A stretch of DNA of 64,000 nucleotides from Triglochin maritima (lineage: Eukaryota; Streptophyta; Magnoliopsida; Alismatales; Juncaginaceae). Shown in pieces: positions 28,701 to 38,465 of this stretch (position 1 is its first letter; every line of letters starts with the position of its first letter). The notes under the pieces are model-generated. The model was given only the letters and a program-made list of their open reading frames with translations, was not told where the DNA came from and did no database searches. A program made the position numbers and the translations under genes. The stretch covers positions 48,890,053 through 48,954,052 of the forward strand of contig OY821775.1 of assembly GCA_963682175.1 (NCBI GenBank), read 5' to 3'.

Positions 28701-31700
28701 TTCCCTGCAGTAAGTTTTAGAAAATTAGGTAAACCGTAAAAATATAAGAAAACTTTACAAAGTAACTTTTCGATTTAGGTGAGGAGTCATGTCACTTCAA
28801 ACATCATTAAAAGTACATTAACTTTCAATCGTGACGTTGGACTCAAGCAGATGAGAACCTCTACATACAACAAGAAGAAGAAAGGTTGTGATGTATGTCC
28901 ACACATCCACCGCAGCATCCTCATTTCAGACACGATCATCTTTTGCACAAGTTCTTTTCTCATGGTCCAACATTTCGCATCATACAACATCGCAAGGCTT
29001 ACAGCGGTTCTATAAAATTTTCCTTTTAACTTAAGAGAAATCTTCTTGTCACATAACACACTTGGGGTTTGTCGTCATTTCATCCACCCTAATCTAATCT
29101 TATGGGTAAATCTTCGTCGATCTTCCAATCTTTTTGAAGTATCGACCCTAGATATCTAAAAGTACATTTTCTGCACAACACTTGACCATCCAATATGATC
29201 GCAAACTCTATCATATGTCTTCTCTAAATCAATAAAACCATGTATAAATCTTTCTTTTGTTCTCTATACCTCTCTGTGAGTTGTCTAATCAAGAATATGA
29301 CATCGATCGTCGACCTTCCAGACATGAAATCAAATTGATTATCTTTAACACTTGTCTCTTTCCTCGGAAGGTACTCAATTACTCTTTCCCACAACTTCAT
29401 AGTGTGACACATGAGTTTGATATACCTCTATAATTAGTGCAACTTTGAATATCTCCTTTATTCTTGTAAATTGGCACCAAAATACTCTTCCATTCATTTG
29501 GCATTTTATTCATCCTAAAAATATTATTAAACAGCGTAGTTAATCACATTACAACTCTATCCCAAAGACATTTTCATACCTCAATCAGGATATTGTCTGG
29601 TCCTAAAGTTTTGCCTAATTTCATCCATTTTAGGGCTTTCTTAACCGCAACTTCCTTGATCCTCTGTACGAATCGCATATTAGACTCCTCAACTGTATCC
29701 TCCACTTCGAATGTGTCACTATCATTCTCTCCATTGATTAACTTATTTAAATACACTCTCCACATTTCCTTAATATCCTAATCCTTAATTAGAAGTTTAT
29801 GATTATCATTTTTAATCCATTTAACTTGATTAATGTCTCTAGTTTTCTTCTCCTGCACTTTAGCCAACTTATATATTCCAACTTCTTCCTCCTTTGATCC
29901 TAACTTTTGGTATAAATTCTCATAAACAACTCTTCTAGCCTCTCTTACTGCTTTCTTAGTTTTTTTAGTAGTCAACCTATACTCTTCCAAATAAGTCTCA
30001 TCGTATCTTTCGAATCTTACCTACCTCCTCCACTCTCTCCTCAAATCTCTCTCGTCACTCTCCTAATACAAGATGGCATTCCCTCCCACATACTATTAGC
30101 TTCTTTTCCAACATCCCAATGTCCCTCCGCAATCAACCTATCCCTAAATCTAACATATCTCTCCCCTTTAAGATTCCACCACTTAATCATTACATCTTTA
30201 TTATACTTGTTTCATCTAACACCAATCCGAGAAAGAAAATATGATACCAACAACTTATGTTGAGTTACCACACACTCTCCAGGTTTCACTTTACAATCCA
30301 CACAAGATCCCCAATCCTCCTTTCGAGCAAGCCCGAAATCAATATGGCTCTGATGCTAGCCACTACAGAATGTGACTAGATGAGATTCTCTCTTCCTAAA
30401 GAAAGTATTAATTGTCATAAGATCATACGTTATAGCAAAATTTAGAAAATCCTCCCCTTCTTGATTCCTAGCACCATACGCAAAGCCTCTATGAATACGT
30501 TCAACCCTCCACTATCCTTAGCCACACGACCATTGAAATCTCTTACAACGCATAGTTTCTCACTACTTGGGATCTCTCTCACCATAATGTCAAGATCCTC
30601 CCAAAATTGTTTATTCACTATTTCGTTCAAACCTAGTTATGGGGCATAAGCACTAATGACGTTCAAAACTAATTGTCTTATCACTAACTTAATCAAAATT
30701 ATTTGATCACATTGTCTTTTAACCTCCATCACCTCATTTTTTAAGCTATTATCTACAAAGATCCCCACCCCATTCTTGTTTTTATCTTTCCTACTGTATC
30801 ATAACTTAAACCTTGTATTTTCTACCTCTTTAGCCTTTACACTTACCCATTTGGTCTCTTGGACACATAAAATATTCATTTTTTTCTTGATGGTCACATC
30901 CATTAACTTTCTCAACTTTCTAGTTAAAGTCCCTACATTCCATCTACCTACACGGACCCTACAATCCTCAACTAGCTGCCTTACTCCTCGCACTGTTGAG
31001 TAAAGTGCGAAGACTCTAACTCATTGTGCACTACATCTGGGTGTCGATGCAGTGTGCCACTAAGGTGGTGGTAGCTGGAATTATGAGGTTAAAATATTCC
31101 ATAAGGTACTTGCTCGCAGCTTGACTACACAAATCATAATGTTATTTCAATACACTTAATCCAATCATTTACATCTAGCTATTTGGAATGAGAAAATAGA
31201 TTTTAAAACAAGGTGGAGCTTGTAAAACAGTTAGGTTAATTAAATACAGGACATGGAAATTTTATAATGCATATTCATTTGTTTTAGACCAAGGAAGGTA
31301 GAATGGCAGAATAACACAACTCTTTATGACATAGTAAATAGATCTCAACAGTTTCTTGTGAAAGAAACTATGACATGTCGATCACATTATGTAGAAATAA
31401 ATCAAACCTAGTTGTGAAATGAACTCTCACAACATAGACCAAGTACTCTTAGGTCTTAAAAGAATCATAAATATTGGTATTTTTTAAATTTCTTTTTAGT
31501 TACTCTTTGAAAATGACATAATCTGTAAAAAACATTATAATGAATTTTTTCCAGAGTACAACATTCTACACGTTAATTAAGCATTTACTAGATATTAGCT
31601 ACTTGTAAAAATTAACTTCATTAGTTTTCTTTTGGGTTTTTTATTTATGTACCCAAATAATCTTACATCCACCTTGTCTGGTATCCAATTACATCGGTTG

Positions 31701-34700
31701 TATATGGGATGCAGATTGATAACAAATAAGGTTGTATTAATTATAGCAATTGTATCAACTTATAATATAGTATTTTTTTTATAAAGTTATTAAATATATG
31801 ATTTCCCCCAAACACTAAATACAATCAGATGATATAATGTGCTATTAAACTCAATCAAATATATGGGTCAATAACTTGGTCTTATTACCTCTGGTAGTCC
31901 ATGATGTTTTTTTTGTGCAGTAGCTTTATCTTTTCCTAGAAATCACAGCCCTTAGGGGGAAATATAATAACATAAATATTTCATAAAAACATAAATAAAA
32001 AATTAGAATAAGTCCAAGCACTCAGAAATCCTGGGGAACCATATACCACCATTTCAAAAGTTATGGTATCCACACATAGCACAATAGAACTGCATAATTT
32101 CACTGACCTCATAAATAAAGGACTGGTTGCTGGTTAAGTAAGGCAACTGGCCAAGAAAATAATAATCTCTGTCTTGGCAATAATCAAATTCTGCACACCA
32201 CAATGGCTTCTGCAAAGTTCCAGTGACAAGTCATGTTACTATGTGGCAAAACCATAAGTATATAATATACAAATATGATTTATGAATATCATCAGGACTT
32301 GTATGCGATCCGTGTAACAAGAAATTAGATATGTTTTGGAAACAATTTTTAAAACATTTTTCATATTATGCACTTAAAGAGAAGGGGAAAACCTCAAGGA
32401 AATTCAGCAAAAGTAATGCAAAAAGGTTGAGAGACCAAAGCAAGTCCAATTTAGTATATATGAAATAGGTTTTAACAGCCTTTTCAAAACTCTGGTCATC
32501 AAGAATTTCCTCCGGCAAGCCGACACCATCTTCAGCCTGAAAATACCATTTCACAGACAAATACAATAATATTATTCCACGATATTACTCATGGAAAGAT
32601 CATATACAACTTCCAAGGTAAGAAACAATAATTCAAGTTCACCAGGTAGCAGCACCACGATGTCATGAAGGAGAAAGAAAAAAATTATGAGTCTCAAAAA
32701 AAACTGTAAAACAATAAACTTCTATATTAAAAAAGGTTATCTTTACTCATAATAAAACATGGTCAGACGAATCAGAACCTCAGTTCATCAAAATGGTCAT
32801 ATAAAAATATAAATTGCCACTTGGCAGTAATGCTGCCATATTTGGTAGATATGTGTTACAAAATTGCTATTTGAAATTACAGTTTCTATCGAGAAACTTT
32901 GTAATGTCTTGGCCTAACCAATTCAAGAATTTATAAAGAGAAATTAAAAAATAGGTCAAACACAGTGATTAACATTTAAGTAGATAAGTCCCAATAAAAT
33001 ATTTTAGTAGATAAGTTATTATTCAGATAAGTAAAATTGCAAAGCAATTAACATATAAAAGATCATGTTTGAAACTCATAAACATATTAAAAAATTACTC
33101 AAATCAAGTAAGGCAGAGTGCCTTGATAGCAAGTAACATCACATCTAAACAAGATTCAATTATAGTGCTGGCTATATTTGTTCGAAGAAAAGATCTTCTA
33201 TAATTTACAGTGGTGAAGGTGCATTGAATTTTTTTAAGGTCAATTGAATTTCCTACCATGTAAAGTGCACATTTCTTCAAGGGTCATGGTGAGGCATGCT
33301 ACATTGTCATGAAATAAAAGTATTTCAGAAAAGTCAGTTTGGCAGCTCCTACACTGACATCTCCATGAATCACAAGTTCACAATCCACAAAATACATAGG
33401 GGAAAACAAACCATGATCAACCAAATCAAACTTTAAGGCTGTCTTTGCAACCATGAGATGGGTTTGATTCGAACTAAACTGTCAACCAATTCTGATTCCT
33501 GCACCCCAATTCCGAGAAATACTTCCACCTACCAGGCTCCTTACAAGATGAAGGCTTAGCAAGCAAAAGATTTCCCCTTACACCAGCAAGCTGAGTTAGA
33601 AGCAAAACTTCTGTCAGAATGGGGAAAACTTGTGGTCCATTTAGATAATGTTATGATGAAAGTGACATGGGAAAATATGGGTTTCTGTCCAATTCTCCCC
33701 ATCACTCCCTAATTGAAGAGAGAAGTTGCTAAGTTCCACCATTCTCTCCAATTTTTCATACTTCTCTCCAGAGCTAACAATTATTTCTCCATATGTTGCT
33801 CAACAAATAATTCTTCAAAAGTTGCTAAACAAACAAGAATCTTGGTTTCTCTATTCACTACTCTTCCTTTCTTTTCATTTGACCAAAACGTGAATTCTGC
33901 TTACTAAATTGATGAGGTTTGCATAGACAAAAAATTTAATGAGGTTTGTGGTGTAATGATGTCGTGAAACAAATTCAGTTTACAACCATTTGGCACTCCC
34001 AAATCTAAAACTTACCGAGAACACTAGTCCATGATTCACGCTCAATGCTACACATAGCATAAACCCACAACAATTTTTTTGGCAAGAACAAACTGTAATC
34101 ATACATATCGACAATATGCTATGGTATCAAAGCAAGATATAAGCGCACTAGATCAACTAGTTTTATGATCATAACAATATCATGAACCAAAATACTTCAA
34201 TACCATCACAAAAGAACTCCAACCGCTAGATAAGCGTGCACACCAAGATGAAGTTCACACATTAAAGCATGCATGGGGAAAAAACAAAGCACACCACGAT
34301 CTTCCAAAATAACACTAAGCTATGATTGAGGTTTTTAATTTTAACAATGTCTTTAGCATAGGGCACGACGCTAGATCTCAAGTCTCCGGTCATCCTTCTA
34401 AAATTCACTCCGAGGGTGTCGGGCAAATATTTAAAAGTTGGAACAAGAGACAAAGTTTGGAATAGATTTTTTTTATATTGATTATAGAACTACTACAACT
34501 ATAACAATAACATCAAAATTCAACTATCCCATGTTGTACATATGACACTCTTATATAGACTACTAACTTTCCTAATACATTAATGGAAAACTTTCCTAAT
34601 ACATTAATAGAAACCAAAACTAATACTCAAACTTCCTGGCAGTTCCTGACAAGTCCAGCTTTATGTGGTAGTTTCCTTGCAGCCTCCAAATGTCCCAAAG

Positions 34701-37218
34701 TAGGAAGGATCTAGTGTCTCTTGTGGTGCATTGGATTTTAAAGAACGCCTCACATAATATTTGGTAACACATGGCTTTTGAATAATTGTTGTTGGGTTGG
34801 CGCTTGGATTTAATTCAGTCTCAATTTCTCCCTCTATTTCCAGCTCTGCGTCAAGGCCCCACATCCCCTAGACAGCATAGACAAAATAAACGACGACCAT
34901 CCCAATAAACACAACCACAGCTCATGGAAGCTATGTTTCGATAAAATATTAAAATTGTCACTTTCGGGGTTGAAATCAACATGTTCTTAGTGTTTGGAAT
35001 TCAGATCCATAATGTGGTGTTCAAGAATCAATTTTAGAACTATCAAGTACTCCGATCGCTAAACAAGTGTACAAAAATCTCCAGTTTATACTACATAGCA
35101 TGCACGATCTTCCAGACTGAAACCAAGCCACAGTCTCAGGGATAAGGTTTTTCATGTGGTAATGTCATGAACCAAGGTCATTTTGCAACTAACTAAACCA
35201 CAATCTTCAAAATAAATGACACCACAAATTACAAGTGCCCACTCCACAACGAAAAGGACAAACAAACTACAACCACCTACAAACAAAAGTACAACGTATA
35301 GGAACTAAACTTCCATAAAATCAAAATTGACACAATTGGAATCTGGATCCTGTAATAGTGTTTGGTAAACAATTTTTAGAACCATCACAGCACTCCAACT
35401 CCTACACAAGCGTACGCACAAATCTTAAGGTCAGACTCCAAAGCATGAAAGATCTTCCAAGCTAGAACTACATCAGGCAAGGGGATTTTGATGTAACAAA
35501 GTCACTAACCCGAATCATTTCAGATCAAATCAAAAAGTCCAAACGACTTTCTCCATGAATCACAAGGACAGAACAATAAATGCCTCCAAGAACCACAAAT
35601 GTGGTGCCAACTCCAAAGTGAGAATAGAAAAACAAACCACAACCGCTCAATCAAGACAGTGCAATGTATGAGAGTTGAACTTCCGTAAAATATCAGAAAT
35701 GACACAACCCAGAGAGGAATTCGGATCCATAATCTGTTGGGTTACGATGAAAACGCAGCGGAAAAATAACATTGCCACCTTGATTAATGGACACCTCCTT
35801 CATAATGTAGTGTTCAAGATTCAATTTTTAGAATTGTCAAGTATTCCCACCCTCAATACAAGCGTAAACACAAATCATAAGTTCACACTCCGGAGAGTGC
35901 ATGACTTATCAAACTAAAACTCAAAGACAAGGTATTTTGATGTAACATTGTCATGAACCGAAATCATTTATATCAACCAAAACACAAAAGTCCGAAACAA
36001 ATTTCTCTATATATCGTAAGTTCCCACTCGATACTATAGCAAGGAGGGCAAAAACAATCCACGGGTCCATAACTACCTCAATCAACAGAAGTGCAATGTC
36101 TAGGAGCTAAATTTCCATAAAACATCAAAATCAACAAAATAACATTGATGAATTCAGATCAGTAACACTATGTCCGGGGGTCAATTTTTAGCTCAGATTT
36201 GACTAGAAAACAGAATTACTTGGATAATAGTTGCTAGTTCTCAACCAATCCATAACAAATCGTTCGAAAATCCATCTCTAGCTCACACTCACCTCCAAAA
36301 ATCAAAATTCGTCAAACATCAGTCACTACACTCCAAAAACACTTCATCTTAGGGTTTCAAATTCAAATCTCGTCTCCATCAACAAAATCTCAACCTACAG
36401 TAGCTAAATTCCACCGAATACCAAAATCAACAAATTCTGATCCATAAAAAATCATTCTGAGTGTCCATTTCTAGCTCACATTCATCCACAAACCAAAATC
36501 TATCCAATTTGAGTTACCACAACAAAAAACACTTCATACTAGGGTTTTAAATTCAAATTTCATCTCACCAGATCGACGAGAGCCATGGCGCGCTGGTACC
36601 GCGGCCCATAGGCGATGGCATCAGACCAACTCTGGAGCTTCTCAAACTCTCAATAAACAAAATGTCAACCTACAGTAGCTAGATTTCACCATACACCAAA
36701 ATTGACACTACAAAATCAACAACCAATCCATAACAAATCGTTCGAGAATCCATTTCTAGCTCATATTCACCTCCACAAACCAAAATCGACCGAACATCAG
36801 TCACTACACTCCAAAAACACTTCATCTTAGACTTTCAAATTCAAACCTCGTCTCAATCAACAAAACCTCAACCTACAGTAGCTAACTTCCACCGAACACC
36901 AAAATCAACAAATTCCGAGCCACAACAAATCGATCTAAATTCGAGAATCCACGTCTAGCTCACATTCACCTCCGCAAACCAAAATCCGTCAAACATCAGT
37001 CACCACACCCCCAAAAACACTTCACCTTAGGGTTCTAAATCAAACTTCCGTCTCACCAGATCTACGAGAGCCGCGGCGCGTTGGTACCGCGACCCGTAGG
37101 CGATGGCATCGGACCGGCTTTGGAGCGGGCGGCGCCGGAAGAGGTCAGCTTCGTCGTACTCGGACTGCGACGATCGCGCGCCGTCGCCGGACTCTTCGGC
37201 GATCAGAGGCGTCTCCAT
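4695..37218 (-). CDS. TPC1: Two-pore vacuolar cation channel TPC1 gene, 23 exons, frameshifted in exon 10
   Basis: TPC1 is the slow vacuolar channel of the plant tonoplast: two six-helix Shaker-like domains joined by a cytosolic EF-hand pair, gated by voltage and Ca2+. Exons on the minus strand: 37057-37218, 32393-32536, 32108-32209, 28612-28704, 27057-27187, 26126-26186, 25325-25491, 22955-23060, 22724-22801, 21957-22026, 17110-17182, 16165-16230, 15894-16037, 14927-14984, 13505-13612, 12681-12744, 11647-11815, 7669-7733, 7424-7514, 7103-7189, 6360-6434, 4868-4905, 4695-4782. All have AG...GT borders, and phases agree at every junction except those of exon 10. Leaving out the 8-bp duplication in exon 10, the length is 743 codons, close to the Arabidopsis protein (about 733). 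As written, translation stops after about 367 residues, losing domain II. Introns total about 30 kb and are full of transposons. Identity is certain; whether the lesion is real or a sequencing or assembly error is open. Confidence 0.93.
4868..4905 (-). CDS. TPC1: TPC1 exon 22: C-terminal basic segment
   Basis: A 38-bp exon encoding [13 protein letters not shown], which aligns with the KRNRRRSAG segment of the C-terminal tail. Acceptor TTTCAG, donor GG/GTAATA. Confidence 0.85.
5512..6151. mobile_element. Non-autonomous hAT-type element in TPC1 intron 21
   Basis: A 640-bp AT-rich segment starts CAGGGGCGGATCCA and ends in the inverse of CAGTGGCAGAGCCA. It is flanked by ACCACACG (5504-5511) and ACCATACG (6152-6159), an 8-bp target duplication with one mismatch. 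No coding sequence is visible inside. Confidence 0.85.
6360..6434 (-). CDS. TPC1: TPC1 exon 21: end of S6 and acidic tail
   Basis: It encodes [20 protein letters not shown] then SERDP, matching [20 protein letters not shown] of the Arabidopsis channel. Donor CCG/GTAAGT. Confidence 0.92.
7103..7189 (-). CDS. TPC1: TPC1 exon 20: domain II S6
   Basis: It encodes [20 protein letters not shown] then ITILLLLNL, the end of the pore loop and the S6 helix. Phase 0. Confidence 0.93.
7424..7514 (-). CDS. TPC1: TPC1 exon 19: pore loop II
   Basis: It encodes [20 protein letters not shown] and then [10 protein letters not shown]. This is the second pore helix and selectivity filter, essentially identical to Arabidopsis TPC1. 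Confidence 0.95.
7669..7733 (-). CDS. TPC1: TPC1 exon 18: luminal loop before pore II
   Basis: It encodes [21 protein letters not shown] and two bases of the next Asp. It aligns with the Arabidopsis [20 protein letters not shown] region; the luminal acidic pair E605/D606 is Asp/Asn here. Confidence 0.92.
8968..9327. mobile_element. hAT-type MITE rich in CCGGTTC/GAACCGG
   Basis: A 360-bp element in TPC1 intron 17. GC-rich arms full of ACCGGTT and GAACCGG surround an AT-rich core. The ends are CACTGTTCTGAAAACCGG and the inverse of CAAGGTTTTCAG. The 8-bp direct repeat GTAAAAAT (8960-8967 and 9328-9335) flanks it exactly. Confidence 0.8.
10186..11310 (+). mobile_element. 5'-truncated RTE-type LINE
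   Basis: The element carries reverse transcriptase motifs A, B and C in 10200-10658 ([39 protein letters not shown]). The typical C-terminal part ([20 protein letters not shown]) lies in 10851-11039, and it ends in a (GTT)n tail after ACTAGTTTGGGAT. The endonuclease half is missing. An 18-bp target duplication, TTTCATAACTTAGATAAA, lies at 10168-10185 and 11311-11328. Several stop codons interrupt the frame, so it is dead. It sits antisense in TPC1 intron 17. Confidence 0.92.
10200..10658 (+). pseudogene. Reverse transcriptase core remnant of the RTE LINE
   Basis: 152 open codons covering the palm motifs of a non-LTR reverse transcriptase, with the FADD catalytic motif intact. The frame then continues through stop codons toward 11240 with recognisable RTE C-terminal sequence. 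No endonuclease domain or start codon belongs to it. Confidence 0.88.
11647..11815 (-). CDS. TPC1: TPC1 exon 17: domain II voltage sensor S4 and S5
   Basis: It encodes [18 protein letters not shown], the charged S4 that is the functional voltage sensor of TPC1, with Arg spaced every third or fourth residue. S5 follows ([20 protein letters not shown]). 169 bp, ending in phase 0. Confidence 0.94.
12681..12744 (-). CDS. TPC1: TPC1 exon 16: domain II S3-S4 loop
   Basis: It encodes [20 protein letters not shown] plus shared codons at both ends. It aligns with the GETATF...FFSNGEW loop just before the S4 voltage sensor. Confidence 0.9.
13505..13612 (-). CDS. TPC1: TPC1 exon 15: domain II S2-S3
   Basis: It encodes [20 protein letters not shown] then [13 protein letters not shown], matching S2, the S2-S3 turn and the start of S3 of domain II. 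Confidence 0.93.
14927..14984 (-). CDS. TPC1: TPC1 exon 14: luminal Ca2+ sensor loop
   Basis: It encodes [19 protein letters not shown]. It aligns with LDIEESS in Arabidopsis, where D454 (site of the fou2 mutation) is in the luminal Ca2+ sensing site. The Asp is kept here, but the two following Glu residues are Gln and Asn. Confidence 0.9.
15894..16037 (-). CDS. TPC1: TPC1 exon 13: domain II S1
   Basis: It encodes 48 residues: the EF-hand-to-domain II linker, then the hydrophobic helix ending [15 protein letters not shown]. Donor ACG/GTTTGG, phase 0. Confidence 0.91.
16165..16230 (-). CDS. TPC1: TPC1 exon 12: EF-hand 2, second half
   Basis: It starts [17 protein letters not shown]. Together with exon 11 the loop reads D-D-S-G-D-F-K-I-N-M-D-E, a canonical 12-residue EF-hand loop with Ile8 and Glu12. 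Phase 0. Confidence 0.92.
17110..17182 (-). CDS. TPC1: TPC1 exon 11: EF-hand 2, first half
   Basis: It encodes [24 protein letters not shown]: the linker and first half of EF-hand 2, with loop residues D1, S3 and D5. One leading base completes the codon from exon 10. Confidence 0.92.
17626..17815 (-). mobile_element. 3'-end fragment of an RTE LINE
   Basis: On the minus strand this ends in the same ACTAGTTTGGGATTAAAGG and GTTGTTGT tail as the element at 10186-11310, with the same preceding sequence. About 190 bp are kept, in the intron upstream of TPC1 exon 11. Confidence 0.75.
18837..19756. repeat. Dispersed repeat, copy A
   Basis: About 920 bp that recur at 38962-39886. Shared landmarks include GGAATGTGTTCTAAAAGTTT at the start, TAATTAACATGG in the middle and TAGATCCTC...GTCACACCACAAAACTG at the end. 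By eye identity is around 80 percent. It has no coding content and may be a fragment of an LTR element. Confidence 0.75.
20758..21770 (+). mobile_element. LTR or LTR fragment (LTR 2) in TPC1 intron 10
   Basis: Begins TGTTGGGTTTTTTG, carries a palindrome array at 21134-21434 and then a TATA-like CTATAAAAATCC near 21668. This is the same order as in LTR 1 (array upstream of TATA), but outside the palindromes the two sequences are not recognisably alike. The right end could not be fixed. It lies about 190 bp from the frameshifted TPC1 exon 10. Confidence 0.5.
21134..21434. repeat. Array of paired CGGTCGACCG palindromes (array 2)
   Basis: Copies start at 21134 (CAGTCGACCG), 21156, 21205, 21227, 21331 (CGATCGACCG), 21352, 21403 and 21425 (degenerate). 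The pairs are spaced 22, 22, 21 and 22 bp, and neighbouring pairs lie 71, 126 and 72 bp apart. A decayed pair seems to fill the long gap near 21251-21292. Confidence 0.88.
21957..22026 (-). pseudogene. TPC1: TPC1 exon 10: EF-hand 1 loop, with frameshift and stop
   Basis: It begins [17 protein letters not shown], clearly the rest of the EF-hand 1 loop and its exiting helix. It is 70 bp long, but the phases of exons 9 and 11 need 62. The extra 8 bp are a perfect tandem copy (21967-21974 and 21975-21982), so the frame runs into TGA two codons after FEEL. If one copy is ignored the frame runs on as EELNHYR into exon 11, which matches the family. Loop positions 3 and 5 are both His, so Ca2+ binding by this hand is probably weak, as in several plant TPC1 proteins. 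Confidence 0.88.
21967..21982. repeat. Perfect 8-bp tandem duplication inside TPC1 exon 10
   Basis: On the plus strand TCAATTCC occurs twice in a row. It is the only lesion I found in the 23 TPC1 exons. Eight bases is the size of a hAT target-site duplication, and hAT-type elements with 8-bp duplications are present in introns of this gene. Confidence 0.95.
22724..22801 (-). CDS. TPC1: TPC1 exon 9: E-helix of EF-hand 1
   Basis: It encodes residues 323-348, [11 protein letters not shown] then [11 protein letters not shown], the long helix that runs from S6 into EF-hand 1. The final D-E-H are the first three loop positions. Phase 0. Confidence 0.92.
22955..23060 (-). CDS. TPC1: TPC1 exon 8: domain I S6
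   Basis: It encodes residues about 288-322: the S6 helix with [18 protein letters not shown], near identical to the Arabidopsis S6 and its cytosolic extension. Ends in phase 0. Confidence 0.94.
23959..23984. repeat. Perfect 12-bp inverted repeat in TPC1 intron 7
   Basis: CTGGTATGGGTT, a 2-nt spacer and its exact complement form a 26-bp hairpin in otherwise featureless intron sequence. No transposon ends were found around it. Confidence 0.7.
25325..25491 (-). CDS. TPC1: TPC1 exon 7: S5 and pore loop I
   Basis: It encodes residues 232-287: S5 ([20 protein letters not shown]) and pore I with [15 protein letters not shown], the conserved filter region of TPC domain I. It ends two bases into a Lys codon. 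Confidence 0.93.
26126..26186 (-). CDS. TPC1: TPC1 exon 6: domain I S4-S5
   Basis: It encodes [20 protein letters not shown], matching the S4-S5 linker and start of S5 (residues about 212-231). One base completes the codon from exon 5 and it ends in phase 0. Confidence 0.9.
26880..26914. mobile_element. Right-end fragment of a hAT-type element
   Basis: The sequence ends TTGGATCCGCCACTG, the inverse of the CAGTGGCGGATCC terminus seen in the hAT-type element at 5512. No matching left end was found within about 300 bp, so it is a truncated piece. Confidence 0.5.
27057..27187 (-). CDS. TPC1: TPC1 exon 5: domain I S3-S4
   Basis: It encodes residues 168-211, with a hydrophobic S3 followed by [14 protein letters not shown], the weakly charged S4 of domain I. 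It ends in the first two bases of an Arg codon, completed by exon 6. Confidence 0.92.
28612..28704 (-). CDS. TPC1: TPC1 exon 4: domain I S2
   Basis: It encodes residues 137-167, the hydrophobic [19 protein letters not shown] segment (S2) and the start of the following loop. Phase 0 at both ends. An RTE LINE remnant sits in the adjacent upstream intron. Confidence 0.92.
28887..31005 (-). mobile_element. Decayed RTE-type LINE in TPC1 intron 3
   Basis: Minus-strand fragments read in order: endonuclease start ([20 protein letters not shown], 30799-30993), endonuclease middle ([15 protein letters not shown], 30442-30630), linker (29778-29990), the [14 protein letters not shown] region (29574-29765) and [20 protein letters not shown] (29224-29412). 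The part with motifs B and C is deleted, then the C-terminal piece ([18 protein letters not shown]) resumes. Many frameshifts and stops: a pseudoelement. It belongs to the same family as the copy at 10186 but is older and opposite in orientation. Confidence 0.88.
32108..32209 (-). CDS. TPC1: TPC1 exon 3: S1-S2 luminal loop
   Basis: It encodes residues 103-136, including the Cys-containing luminal loop and [13 protein letters not shown], which lines up with DRDYYYLGELPYLT of Arabidopsis TPC1. Phase 0 at both ends. Confidence 0.92.
32393..32536 (-). CDS. TPC1: TPC1 exon 2: first helix of domain I
   Basis: It encodes residues 55-102, starting [10 protein letters not shown] and ending in the hydrophobic run [11 protein letters not shown] (domain I S1). 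Phase 0 at both borders; the donor is GAG/GTTTTC. Confidence 0.93.
34200..35970. repeat. Degenerate repeats in TPC1 intron 1
   Basis: At least four diverged copies of a segment with an AAGCGTRCACA-like start, then GATCTTCCAA and ATGTCATGAACC-like sequence, begin near 34208, 35045, 35390 and 35848. Spacing is uneven (345-840 bp). It looks like old local duplication; no coding content was seen. Confidence 0.55.
36262..37056. repeat. Tandem duplication next to TPC1 exon 1
   Basis: Four units share CTAGCTCACATTCAC followed by AAAACACTTCATCTTAGGGTT-type sequence, near 36272, 36471, 36753 and 36953. Units 2 and 4 continue into the donor half of exon 1; in unit 4 this is the real exon 1. Units 1 and 3 continue instead into AACCTACAGTAGCTA. 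Confidence 0.75.
36564..36636 (-). pseudogene. Partial duplicate of TPC1 exon 1
   Basis: On the minus strand this reproduces the last 60 or so bases of exon 1 (region encoding the SDAIAYG...ALVDL end), followed by a donor-like context, with several substitutions. It lacks the start codon, lies inside intron 1 and is probably not used. Confidence 0.7.
37057..37218 (-). CDS. TPC1: TPC1 exon 1: cytosolic N-terminus
   Basis: It starts [10 protein letters not shown] and ends ALVDL at a CTG/GTGAGA donor, phase 0 (residues 1-54). The acidic start and the AAALVDL ending match the N-terminal region of Arabidopsis TPC1. It is GC-rich compared with its surroundings. The donor half of this exon recurs as a partial copy near 36564-36636. 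Confidence 0.93.
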
Positions 37219-37802
37219 CGATTCAGTGTTCGGAATGGGATCGGAGATTCGGCGACGGTTGAGTTAATAAGTAGTGATGGCAAGTGGGGGATTGGATGGG
37301 GACAATAAGACGTGCATCGGCGTTCGGGTTTGGGCTCGGATTTGGGGGTTATTACGATCCGCCCTTGGTTAGACCTGATCCTCTTTGTTGCGTGGGGAAC
37401 GTGTCAATAATTGGAGATAAGAAGTCGCTTTTGGAATTAGTTATTTGGAGGCAAGAAATTGTACTTTTATTTGAGTTTGACACAACAAATTTTTGTACAT
37501 AAAATATAGTTTTTTTCTGTGTTTTTTTTCCTAAAGGAGTTGTAATTGACTGGCATTCGCTCGTTAAAAATGGTTCAAGACTCAACTAGAAAAGGTACAG
37601 TGGACAAACTTAACCTATATTTGATTAGATCTCAACTTTCATTTGAATAAACTTTAGTTTGCCTTGGATTAACCTGAGCTCACGAGGTAACATTCGTTTT
37701 GCAAACACCTAGAGCACATCAATCAGGTGGAATCGATACGTGGGGATCTTTGTTATAAGATAATACATCTAATAAACAATTGGGAAGCATGCAAAAATGT
37801 TG

Positions 37803-38465
37803 TCTTCCATTAAGGTTGTGTATGGGACGGATTTTGTCCGCCACCCGGTCCTACTTGTAGAGGGCCGCAGCCAACTAATTTGCCACCCGCAACCCATCAA
37901 CCCGCTTCTATAAACGAGGCGGGTTGCGGTTGTGTGCTAATCCGTTCCACGAACCCGGTAATCTGTCAAAAATTTATTAATATAATATATATATGTAATA
38001 TAATGTTTAAAAAATAAAGGATTAACAAAATAAATCTTGTTTTATTATCTTGTGCTTTTATTTTAAGCGTCAATGTATGGACTTATGGTGAAACTAGTCG
38101 GATTTTTTTGGCTTTGCATGTTTAGTTTTGTTACGGTTTTACATGTTTTGACTCGTAACGATACATGTTATGGAAACAATTAACATTATGTTGTTGGGAA
38201 CTTGAGATATTCTTTTTTTATTTCTTTTCGTTGGGTTTACAATTATCACTTGTTAGTTATTGCTTGTTAGTCTACCCAAAAGTAACAAGTTATTTGTAGT
38301 ACATGTTTTAATTTATTAATACATGTTATGGACACAAAATCAACATTATACAAAAATCAACTTATTTAACCCACCAAACTTGTCCCATCAAACCTACCCT
38401 TAAGTGGGGCAGGTAGCGGGGAATTTTTTTTCAACCCGCCCCGCCCCACTAACCCACCAGAGTTT
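37803..38465. repeat. GC-rich repetitive segments upstream of TPC1
   Basis: Two patches rich in GCGGGTTG and CAACCCGC (37810-37975 and 38385-38460) flank an AT-rich middle, and the outer parts share a GATGGGAC-like word in inverse orientation. It resembles a MITE with decayed ends, but I found no clean target duplication. Confidence 0.35.
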
